Source: Bacteroidales bacterium (GTDB lineage Bacteria > Bacteroidota > Bacteroidia > Bacteroidales > F082). Taken from it: a stretch of 11,724 nucleotides of DNA. This document shows, one piece after another, positions 6,131 to 11,724 of the stretch; position 1 is the stretch's first letter; each line of letters starts with the position of its first letter. Below the pieces are notes generated by a model. The model was not told the DNA's origin. It was given only the letters and a program-made list of their open reading frames with translations, and did not search any database. The translations under genes and the position numbers were made by a program. The DNA lies in NCBI GenBank assembly GCA_029933565.1, contig JAOZNY010000084.1, positions 1-11,724 of the forward strand. Reading direction: 5' to 3'.

Positions 6131-7901
6131 ATTCTTCTTCAATATCCCAGTTTGCACGTACATCTAATTCATTATTGTAATAAATGACTTTTTCTGCCTG
6201 AATATTTTTTAGGTAACTACCCATGTCCCATTTACCATTATTATTTGAATCAAAAATTACTTTGAGTTTATACTTGCCTGCAGTTAGATAAGTGTAAACC
6301 AAAGTTGTGTCTCCAGAAAACAAATTCTGTTTGATAAGTTCATTTTTAGAGCCTAGCAATTGCAGTATCAACGAATGTTTATTTCTTGTGCTAACATTTA
6401 AAATAAAAGTGCCATAATCACTAAGTGGCTTAGTCGAAAACCGTAATAGGGTTTCTTTATTTGAAAGACCATTCCAATCGTAGATACATGAATCGGGGAT
6501 TACTATTAAATAACGTGTGTCTTCTGCGTTTTCAACAGGTATTTCCAACTGCATTTGCAAATTGTTGGTAAAGTAAAAATCAGGTTTTATAATTGTGTCG
6601 CTTCCTGAAATTAAAATTACCGAATCGAAATTAATATTTTCAATTGGTTGATTAAAGTCTATTCGTGGAGAGGTTTTTGGCTTTAAAACTTTTGAAGCAG
6701 GATTTGACAATATTTTAAGAGGCTTTCCTTTATCTTTTTTATTTTTTCTGCCAATTTTTGGTTTGTTCAACCTAAAGTTAATAAAATCTAAGGTATCAGC
6801 ATTTTGTTTTACCAATACCTGCAATGTGTCAATTGGTAGGTTTTTATAGTACCATGTTATTGTATCGGCATTTTCCGAAGTGTCAGCAACAAACCATATT
6901 TCCCTGTTGGCATAGTTTACAACTGAAATGCTTACATCATTATTAATAGGTGTGTTAAAAACATATTGTATTGTATTTTCCTTTATAATCTTTGCACTCA
7001 TTAGTTTAAAAACTGTGTCCTTTTCTGTGTAGAGGAACATTTCATAGGTTTTCAACTGATCGCTGAACAGATTACTTTTTGCTTTAAAAAGACTATCGGC
7101 AATAATTTTTGCCAATGAGTCATTGGTAATATTAAGATCAGTTTCAGCAATTGCAGCTCCCAAAGTATCAATCAGGCTGCTGTCTGGTTTTGGTTTATTT
7201 ACATAAGTTGGGTGTATTAGCGAATCGATAAAAGCAATCTGTTCGTTTGGCTGGTCGAAACTAAGGCTGGCGTTCATATCCAAAATAGCAAACATTAAAT
7301 ATTCATCGTTACCCAAACCATTAAATCTAAACCTGCCTTTTTTATCTGACTTACTCAAATAGTATGGTCGAACCATTAATGGTAGCGAATCGAGGGAGAT
7401 AGTGTCGTTATCATCTTTATATAGCATTACGAAACAATCTTCCACAGCCTCAAGTGTAAAAGCGTCTAAAACTTTTCCCTGAAGACTTAATGAATCCACA
7501 TATGGTCCGGTTGAAAAAATATAGGTGTAGTTGCTAACTGGATTTCCTTGGGTAATATCTACAATGGCATCACCAAAATAAACTGAATAAGTGGTATTTT
7601 CTTTTAATTCCTCATTAAATTTTACCTGAAGAGATTTCCCCTTTATTTTGAAATCTGGTTTAGAATTCAAAGGTGGTGAAATAAGAGCCTGTTTTTGAAT
7701 GTCTTTAAGTTCGATGAATTCGTCAAATTCGATAGTAAATTTATCTGTGCTAAAATTAGCACTGCCATTTTCAGGAATTACCACCAAAATTACTGGAGCA
7801 TCCATGTCTTTGGGACCTCCCCCGGGACTACCCGGATGGGCACAGGAAAACAACAATGCAAAAACAATAATGGGAACTAAAACATTTAAGTTGATTTTCA
7901 C
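6111..7901 (-). CDS. Ig-like domain lipoprotein (SbsA/Big_5 type)
   Basis: A 596-residue predicted lipoprotein. Residues 1-20 are a signal sequence ending in lipobox LLFSC, with Cys20 the lipidated residue. The segment CAHPGSPGGGPKD (20-32) is characteristic of a Bacteroidetes family with an N-terminal bacterial Ig-like domain (about 34-131, ending in YIFSTG). Residues 139-210 resemble a carboxypeptidase-regulatory-like beta domain (LQGKVLDAFTLEAV, GRFRFNGLG). The C-terminal part includes DSNNNGKWD (551-559), an EF-hand-like calcium-loop pattern, and RANWDIEEEW (582-591). No acidic surface-export signal follows the cysteine, so it may face the periplasm. The start is GTG at 7901, placed just before the signal sequence. 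The last residues are coded by the repeat tract at 6111-6130. The function is not known; a structural or cell-envelope role is likely. Confidence 0.88.
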   Translation of the reverse strand: MKINLNVLVPIIVFALLFSCAHPGSPGGGPKDMDAPVILVVIPENGSANFSTDKFTIEFDEFIELKDIQKQALISPPLNSKPDFKIKGKSLQVKFNEELKENTTYSVYFGDAIVDITQGNPVSNYTYIFSTGPYVDSLSLQGKVLDAFTLEAVEDCFVMLYKDDNDTISLDSLPLMVRPYYLSKSDKKGRFRFNGLGNDEYLMFAILDMNASLSFDQPNEQIAFIDSLIHPTYVNKPKPDSSLIDTLGAAIAETDLNITNDSLAKIIADSLFKAKSNLFSDQLKTYEMFLYTEKDTVFKLMSAKIIKENTIQYVFNTPINNDVSISVVNYANREIWFVADTSENADTITWYYKNLPIDTLQVLVKQNADTLDFINFRLNKPKIGRKNKKDKGKPLKILSNPASKVLKPKTSPRIDFNQPIENINFDSVILISGSDTIIKPDFYFTNNLQMQLEIPVENAEDTRYLIVIPDSCIYDWNGLSNKETLLRFSTKPLSDYGTFILNVSTRNKHSLILQLLGSKNELIKQNLFSGDTTLVYTYLTAGKYKLKVIFDSNNNGKWDMGSYLKNIQAEKVIYYNNELDVRANWDIEEEWVLSDE

Positions 7902-7924
7902 TTTAGTAATTTTTAAAAGAAATT

Positions 7925-7932
7925 CAAAAATA
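7925..7932 (-). promoter_or_regulatory. Bacteroidetes -7 box for the Ig-like lipoprotein gene
   Basis: On the minus strand TATTTTTG (7932 to 7925) fits TAnnTTTG, 23 bases before the GTG start. It lies in the 57-base gap after the deacetylase gene, so the lipoprotein gene may be transcribed on its own as well as by read-through. No clear -33 element was found. Confidence 0.5.
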
Positions 7933-7958
7933 GATAAAAATGATATTTAGATTAGATT

Positions 7959-8567
7959 TTATTTTAATGCACAAAACTCAATCCCACTTTTACTAAAGTG
8001 TTTTAAATATCCTTCAAGTGCAAACAGCATTTTTTCTTTGGCCTTCTCACTGTCGTGGAAAACAATTATAGTTCCGGCAGTGGAATTTTTTATTGATCGC
8101 TCAAGGCATTCTTTTTTGCTAACTCTTGCATCAAAATCATAACTCAATGCCGACCACATTATAATTTTATAATCTTTCTTGAGGTGTTTTATCTGTGAGG
8201 GCGAAATCCTCCCGTAAGGTGGTCTGAATAATTTAGAGTCAATGAGTTTGTTAGCCAGTTCAACATTTTTGTAATAATCCTTATTTGCTGTTTTCCAGCC
8301 GTTGAGGTGGTTATGGCTGTGGTTACCAACAGCATGGCCTTTTTGTTTTAAAAATTCAAATGTTTCAGGGTGCTTTTTCACATTCTCGCCAACGCAGAAA
8401 AATGTTGCCTTTGCATTGTAATTGTCAAGTAAATTTAAAACTAATGGTGTTATTTCAGGATGTGGCCCATCATCGAAAGTCAGGTAAATTTTGTTTTCAT
8501 CAGAGGGCATGTCCCAAAGCAGGCCGGGATAAATTAATTTGGCAACGTAAGGGGTTTTGAACTGCAT
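7959..8567 (-). CDS. Polysaccharide deacetylase family protein (NodB domain)
   Basis: A 202-residue carbohydrate esterase family 4 protein, the metal-dependent fold that removes N-acetyl groups from peptidoglycan, chitin-like or other amino sugars. All main motifs are present: TFDDGP (30-35, catalytic Asp32 and metal ligand Asp33), HSHNH (83-87, metal ligands His83 and His87), RPPYG (115-119), the MWSALSYDFD segment (137-146) and VFHDS (169-173, His171). The protein is almost only the NodB domain and has no signal peptide or membrane helix, which is usual for a short Bacteroidetes subgroup but leaves its site of action unclear. Substrate cannot be deduced. It lies upstream of the lipoprotein gene on the same strand and diverges from the toxin-antitoxin-like pair. 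The -7 box is only four bases before its ATG. Confidence 0.92.
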   Translation of the reverse strand: MQFKTPYVAKLIYPGLLWDMPSDENKIYLTFDDGPHPEITPLVLNLLDNYNAKATFFCVGENVKKHPETFEFLKQKGHAVGNHSHNHLNGWKTANKDYYKNVELANKLIDSKLFRPPYGRISPSQIKHLKKDYKIIMWSALSYDFDARVSKKECLERSIKNSTAGTIIVFHDSEKAKEKMLFALEGYLKHFSKSGIEFCALK

Positions 8568-8571
8568 GGTG

Positions 8572-8579
8572 CAAATGTA
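8572..8579 (-). promoter_or_regulatory. Bacteroidetes -7 box for the deacetylase gene
   Basis: On the minus strand TACATTTG (8579 to 8572) matches TAnnTTTG. Only four bases (cacc) separate it from the ATG at 8567, so the transcript would have almost no leader, as for the HMG-CoA reductase gene. No TTG is seen 19-21 bases upstream. Confidence 0.45.
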
Positions 8580-8676
8580 GTAATAATTGAAGTGCTTTTT
8601 TGGTTGATGTCTAGTTTATTAAGTGAAATGAGAGTTTGAAAACAATGAAGTTAAATTAAATAAATATTGCCAAGTA

Positions 8677-8708
8677 TTTGACCTTTCTTATAATTATCCC
8701 TATTTTTG
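8677..8708 (+). promoter_or_regulatory. Consensus Bacteroidetes promoter for the toxin-antitoxin-like pair
   Basis: TTTG at 8677-8680, a 20-base spacer and TATTTTTG at 8701-8708 form the best -33/-7 match in the window. The leader to the ATG at 8732 is about 20 bases. The octamer TATAATTA occurs at 8689-8696 and 8711-8718, one copy on each side of the -7 box. Confidence 0.75.
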
Positions 8709-8731
8709 TATATAATTAAACAATTTTTATC

Positions 8732-8938
8732 ATGACAACAATAACCATCAAAAATGGGATAGATTTGCCACAAACACAATTTGATAATATTTCTGAGTTA
8801 ATTGATGTTTATTTTGCGGAAAGAGGTAAAATTATTTTAGAGGAAATAAACCCTAGCGAATTACCGAAACAAGTTCAAGAAGATTTAGAGTATTCCAAAA
8901 CATTAGGTAAAGATGAACTATATAATTTTCAAGGATGA
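8732..8938 (+). CDS. Small antitoxin-like protein
   Basis: A 68-residue acidic protein that I cannot assign to a named family with certainty. The N-terminus MTTITIKNGIDLP resembles the opening beta strand of small antitoxins of the AbrB-like or DUF2281-like kind. Residues 15-37 may form a helical segment, and the C-terminal half (EEINPSELPKQVQEDLEYSKTLGKDEL) is charged and probably flexible, the kind of tail that wraps a toxin. The stop overlaps the start of the next gene by ATGA, and that gene has RelE/ParE-like features, so the pair is best read as an antitoxin-toxin operon with the antitoxin first. It has a strong consensus promoter and may regulate itself. It could instead be an unrelated small protein. 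Confidence 0.7.
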   Translation: MTTITIKNGIDLPQTQFDNISELIDVYFAERGKIILEEINPSELPKQVQEDLEYSKTLGKDELYNFQG

Positions 8939-9174
8939 TTGTCCGTGAACGAAAGAATGTTATTGCCTATATTGAAAAAAGACAAATTGGGAAACAGTAT
9001 TTTAAGGCTAAAAAGAACCTAGAAAACAATCAATATCAACAAGTGGATTTTAAACTCCGGAAACCAAATAGTTTAGGAATATATCAGTTTCGAGTTTCAA
9101 AAAAGTATCGTGCTTTTGGTCATTATATTGATGATATTTTTGTTGTAGCCAGTATTTCAGATCATCAGTTGTAA
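8935..9174 (+). CDS. RelE/ParE-like toxin of a putative type II toxin-antitoxin pair
   Basis: A 79-residue basic protein. The layout fits the RelE/ParE fold: a helical N-terminal half (about 8-32, VIAYIEKRQIGKQYFKAKKN), then strands around VDFKLRKP (37-44), GIYQFRVSKKYRAFGHY (48-64) and IFVVASISDHQ (68-78). The IYQFRVSKKYRAFG and ISDHQ segments match what is conserved in this family. Candidate active-site residues are Lys40, Arg42, Arg53, Arg59 and His77. It is slightly shorter than the usual 85-100 residues, lacking part of the N-terminal strand. RelE-type members cut mRNA on the ribosome and ParE-type members block gyrase; which applies is unknown. Its ATG overlaps the antitoxin stop (ATGA, 8935-8938), preceded by aagg, implying coupled translation. 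It converges on gpmI. Confidence 0.78.
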   Translation: MIVRERKNVIAYIEKRQIGKQYFKAKKNLENNQYQQVDFKLRKPNSLGIYQFRVSKKYRAFGHYIDDIFVVASISDHQL

Positions 9175-9211
9175 TAATCAAGAATTATTTATACTAAATT
9201 ACTCCTAAATA

Positions 9212-10762
9212 CTATTCAACCAAAACCTTACCCGTAACCTCTTTTGTTTTCTCAACTCCCATCAAATGAAGGATGGTTGGAGTAATATCGGCAAGTATTC
9301 CATCTTTTAGTTTTGCATTCTTTAACTTATCAGAAATTAAAATAAAAGGCACAGGATTGAGCGAATGTGCTGTGTTTGGGCTGCCATCGTCGTTTACGGC
9401 AAAATCAGCATTGCCATGGTCGGCGGTCAAAAGAACTGTGTAGTCATTGGCTTTTGCAGTTTCTATAACCTCCTGAATACATTCGTCAACAGCATGGGCT
9501 GCTTTTAAAATTGCCTCATAAATTCCGGTATGCCCAACCATGTCGCCATTGGCAAAATTTACAACCACAAAGTCGTTGTTCTTTTGTTTCAGGTCTTCAA
9601 CCAATTTGTCTTTTACCAAGTAAGCACTCATTTCAGGTTGCAAATCGTAGGTTGCAACTTTGGGTGAGTTAATTAAAATGCGGTTCTCATTTTCAAAAGG
9701 TTCTTCACGACCACCCGAGAAAAAAAATGTTACGTGGGCATATTTTTCTGTTTCGGCAATCCGTAACTGGTTTAAGCCATTGTTTGAAATTATCTCACCA
9801 AGTGTATTTTTCAGGTCTTCTTTATCGTAAATTACATTAACACCTTCAAACTTCTTATTGTAGTTGGTCATGGTGTAATAGTTTAACTTGAGGGTTTTCA
9901 TTCCTAACTCAGGCATGTTTTCCTGTGTTAAAACATGAGTTATTTCCCTTAGTCTGTCGGTGCGGAAATTATAGCAAATTACCGAATCACCATCCTCAAT
10001 GCTTGCAACAGGATTTCCATTCTCAGTAATTACTACTGGTTCTACAAATTCGTCGGTAATACTATTTTCATAAGACTTTTTAATTGCATCTTCAACATTT
10101 GCAAATTGCTCACCTTTGGCATTAACCATCAGGTCGTAGCCTTTTTTCACCCTTTCCCAGCGTTTGTCGCGATCCATGGTGTAGTAGCGACCAATTAAGG
10201 AGGCTACTTTTGTTTTCTTCCCTTTAAGGTGATTGTTAAGTTCTTCGATATAGCCGAGTCCACTTTTAGGATCCGTATCCCTTCCATCGGTAATTAAATG
10301 AATAAAAACTTTTTCGAGGCCTTTTGCTTCAACAATATCAATTAATTTATAAAGGTGCGAGTTCATAGAATGAACACCACCATCAGAAAGTAAACCGATA
10401 AAATGCAAGGCTTTCCCATTCTTAAGTGCCATATCACAGGCCGCATTAATTTGTAGGTTATCTTTTAAGGTATCTTCTTTAATGGCTTTATTAATTCTTT
10501 CCAGATCCTGAAATACTATCCTTCCAGCACCAATATTAAGGTGACCTACCTCTGAGTTGCCCATTTGTCCTTCGGGAAGCCCAACGTTATTACAACAGGT
10601 AAACATTTCTGAGTTAGGGTAGTTCTGCATCAGCGAATCGAAATAGGGTGTATCGGCATTGTAAATTACATCACTTTTAGTTTTGTTGCCTAGTCCCCAG
10701 CCATCTAAAATAATTAGTAGCACCTTATTTATATCTTTTTTATTCATTGTGTTTTTTGTCAT
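9212..10762 (-). CDS. gpmI: 2,3-bisphosphoglycerate-independent phosphoglycerate mutase
   Basis: Interconverts 3- and 2-phosphoglycerate in glycolysis and gluconeogenesis through a phosphoserine intermediate, using two Mn2+ ions; cytosolic. 516 residues, normal for the family. Visible: ILDGWG (18-23, metal ligand Asp20), GNSEVGH (68-74, catalytic Ser70), SDGGVHS (126-132, His131), TDGRDTDP (158-165), FRTDR (266-270), NGDMVGH (405-411, Asp407 and His411), TADHGN (446-451, Asp448 and His449) and TAHS (464-467, His466). All metal ligands and the nucleophile are present. Two ATGs are possible, at 10762 and 15 bases further in at 10747; the protein reads MTKNTMNKKDINKVLLI, and the second start would lose nothing conserved. 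It is a single-gene unit that diverges from the phosphoesterase gene and converges on the toxin-like gene. Confidence 0.97.
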   Translation of the reverse strand: MTKNTMNKKDINKVLLIILDGWGLGNKTKSDVIYNADTPYFDSLMQNYPNSEMFTCCNNVGLPEGQMGNSEVGHLNIGAGRIVFQDLERINKAIKEDTLKDNLQINAACDMALKNGKALHFIGLLSDGGVHSMNSHLYKLIDIVEAKGLEKVFIHLITDGRDTDPKSGLGYIEELNNHLKGKKTKVASLIGRYYTMDRDKRWERVKKGYDLMVNAKGEQFANVEDAIKKSYENSITDEFVEPVVITENGNPVASIEDGDSVICYNFRTDRLREITHVLTQENMPELGMKTLKLNYYTMTNYNKKFEGVNVIYDKEDLKNTLGEIISNNGLNQLRIAETEKYAHVTFFFSGGREEPFENENRILINSPKVATYDLQPEMSAYLVKDKLVEDLKQKNNDFVVVNFANGDMVGHTGIYEAILKAAHAVDECIQEVIETAKANDYTVLLTADHGNADFAVNDDGSPNTAHSLNPVPFILISDKLKNAKLKDGILADITPTILHLMGVEKTKEVTGKVLVE

Positions 10763-10777
10763 ATTTTATAGTGTCTG

Positions 10778-10785
10778 CAAAAATA
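10778..10785 (-). promoter_or_regulatory. Bacteroidetes -7 box for gpmI
   Basis: On the minus strand TATTTTTG (10785 to 10778) fits TAnnTTTG, 15 bases before the ATG at 10762. No TTG is found at the usual distance upstream. It is back to back with the plus-strand box at 10805-10812. Confidence 0.5.
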
Positions 10786-10804
10786 GGCTTTTTAAATATT
10801 TGAT

Positions 10805-10812
10805 TATCTTTG
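10805..10812 (+). promoter_or_regulatory. Bacteroidetes -7 box for the phosphoesterase gene
   Basis: TATCTTTG matches TAnnTTTG. With the preferred start at 10910 the leader would be about 95 bases; with the upstream TTG at 10829 it would be about 15. The region expected to hold the -33 element overlaps the gpmI -7 box on the other strand. Confidence 0.45.
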
Positions 10813-10909
10813 TTTAATAATCAAATCATTGACTTCAGCCTATGTTTTTACTCTTGAAGGCCTATTACTGAAAGCAATTGTTTGTGAAGAAACCAATAAA
10901 AAGATTTTT

Positions 10910-11644
10910 ATGACAAAAAGATGGGTTATCCCCGACATACATGGTTGTGCACTTACTCTAAAATACTTAATGGAATCGATGGTAAAGCCCAATAAAAATG
11001 ATGAGATTTATTTTGTTGGAGATTATATCGACCGAGGCCCCGACAGTAAAGGTGTTATTGATTACATAATGGCAATGCAGGAAAATGATTACAATATTAT
11101 CTGCTTAATGGGAAACCATGAAGATTATTGTATTAGAGCCTGGGAGGAGGATATGCATAAAAAGGGGTTTCTAGGCATACGATCAAAAGGTAAAACTCTG
11201 AAAGAATGGGAGCGCTATGGCGGAAAACAAACAATGGAGAGTTTTGATGTGGAGAGACCTAAGGAAATTCCTGAAAAGTATATTAAATGGATGAAAGACC
11301 TTAAATATTATGTTGAACTTGATGATTTTATAATTGTTCATGCAGGACTGAACTTTAGAAATGAAGATCCATTTGAAGATAAGCGTGCTATGATTTGGGC
11401 ACGTGATTTTGCTATTAAACCTGAAAAAATTGATAACAAAAAAATTATCCATGGACATGTACCTGTTAACCACGAATTTATTGATCTGGCAGTAAACTCT
11501 AAGGATTATAAATTTATAGATATTGATAATGGGGTTTATATTCAAAGTCGTGCTGGCTATGGTAACCTTGTTGCTTTAGAGTTAAATGAAATGAAAGTTG
11601 TTACCCACTCATTGATGGATGAGGTTGATTATAAGGGAGTATAG
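10910..11644 (+). CDS. PPP-type metallophosphoesterase (serine/threonine-phosphatase-like)
   Basis: A 244-residue calcineurin-like phosphoesterase with the bacterial PPP signature. Motifs from the ATG at 10910: PDIHG (8-12, metal ligands Asp9 and His11), GDYIDRGPDS (37-46, Asp38 plus phosphate-binding Arg42), GNHED (68-72, Asn69 and general-acid His70), VHAG (143-146, His144) and IHGHVPV (180-186, His181/His183). It resembles lambda-phosphatase, PrpA/B and ApaH-type enzymes; the substrate may be phosphoproteins or diadenosine polyphosphates and cannot be decided. The frame stays open upstream to a TTG at 10829, which would add 27 residues, but the domain begins directly after MTKRWV, as is common in this family, so 10910 is preferred. 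No signal peptide. It diverges from gpmI and is followed at once by a repeat tract. Confidence 0.92.
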   Translation: MTKRWVIPDIHGCALTLKYLMESMVKPNKNDEIYFVGDYIDRGPDSKGVIDYIMAMQENDYNIICLMGNHEDYCIRAWEEDMHKKGFLGIRSKGKTLKEWERYGGKQTMESFDVERPKEIPEKYIKWMKDLKYYVELDDFIIVHAGLNFRNEDPFEDKRAMIWARDFAIKPEKIDNKKIIHGHVPVNHEFIDLAVNSKDYKFIDIDNGVYIQSRAGYGNLVALELNEMKVVTHSLMDEVDYKGV

Positions 11645-11654
11645 ATAGAGAGGA

Positions 11655-11724
11655 ATTGAAGAGTGGAGTAGTGGAGTAGTGGAGTAGTGGAAGAATGGAG
11701 TTTTGGAGTAATGGAGTAATGGAG
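11655..11724. repeat. Purine-rich tandem tract in 8-bp phase, cut by window edge
   Basis: In octamers from 11655 the tract reads attgaaga, gtggagta three times, gtggaaga, atggagtt, ttggagta, atggagta and a partial atggag. The consensus is RTGGAGTA. It begins 10 bases after the phosphoesterase stop and continues past the window end, so its true length is unknown. The octamer period is the same as in the AT-rich tract at 41-136, although the words differ. Confidence 0.85.

Noticed and set aside
7699..7950. Forward open frame of 83 codons opposite the lipoprotein signal region
   Set aside because: Antisense to the signal peptide and Ig domain, no family features, and no -7 box in front.
7959..9174. 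Deacetylase, lipoprotein and toxin-antitoxin pair as one functional island
   Set aside because: They are on different strands with separate promoters and unrelated families. Nothing in the sequence ties them together.

Overview
The window looks like a piece of chromosome from a low-GC member of the Bacteroidetes. Two things support this. Nearly every transcription unit has a Bacteroidetes-type -7 box (TAnnTTTG) just upstream of its first gene. The protein families also fit: a GYDIA-type GHMP kinase beside a class II HMG-CoA reductase, a GGPKD-type Ig-like lipoprotein, a short NodB deacetylase without a signal peptide, and a DUF4143 ATPase. The exact order or genus cannot be read from the sequence. 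Most genes are housekeeping. The accessory parts are the DUF4143 ATPase, a small toxin-antitoxin-like pair and several intergenic repeats.

Layout. 1-38 is probably the last codons of an upstream gene. 39-427 has no gene; it holds an AT-rich tract in 8-bp phase and a REP-like imperfect palindrome. 428-2690 (+) encodes HMG-CoA reductase and a GHMP kinase as an overlapping two-gene unit, two probable mevalonate-pathway steps. 2691-2830 carries two tandem 32-bp palindromic units abutting the promoter of an AAA/DUF4143 ATPase (2831-3964, +). Adenine deaminase (4009-5643, +) follows with its own -7 box. Next is an ArsR-family regulator (5793-6089, +) with an AT-rich dyad in its promoter. It converges on an Ig-like lipoprotein gene (7901-6111, -) across a 21-bp gap made of short repeats. 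A NodB-type polysaccharide deacetylase (8567-7959, -) lies upstream of the lipoprotein gene.

Divergent from the deacetylase is a two-gene toxin-antitoxin-like unit (8732-9174, +) with the best promoter of the window. It converges on phosphoglycerate mutase gpmI (10762-9212, -). gpmI diverges from a PPP-type metallophosphoesterase (best start 10910, end 11644, +) across back-to-back -7 boxes. The window ends in a second 8-bp-phase repeat tract, purine-rich this time.

How the genes work together. HMG-CoA reductase makes mevalonate (or uses it in reverse), and the overlapping kinase most likely phosphorylates mevalonate or a derivative. The rest of the isoprenoid pathway is not in the window. 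Adenine deaminase is purine salvage and gpmI is glycolysis; neither has an obvious partner here. Nothing in the window amounts to a clearly new multi-gene system. The most unusual signal is the pair of palindromes set exactly against the -7 box of the DUF4143 ATPase gene.
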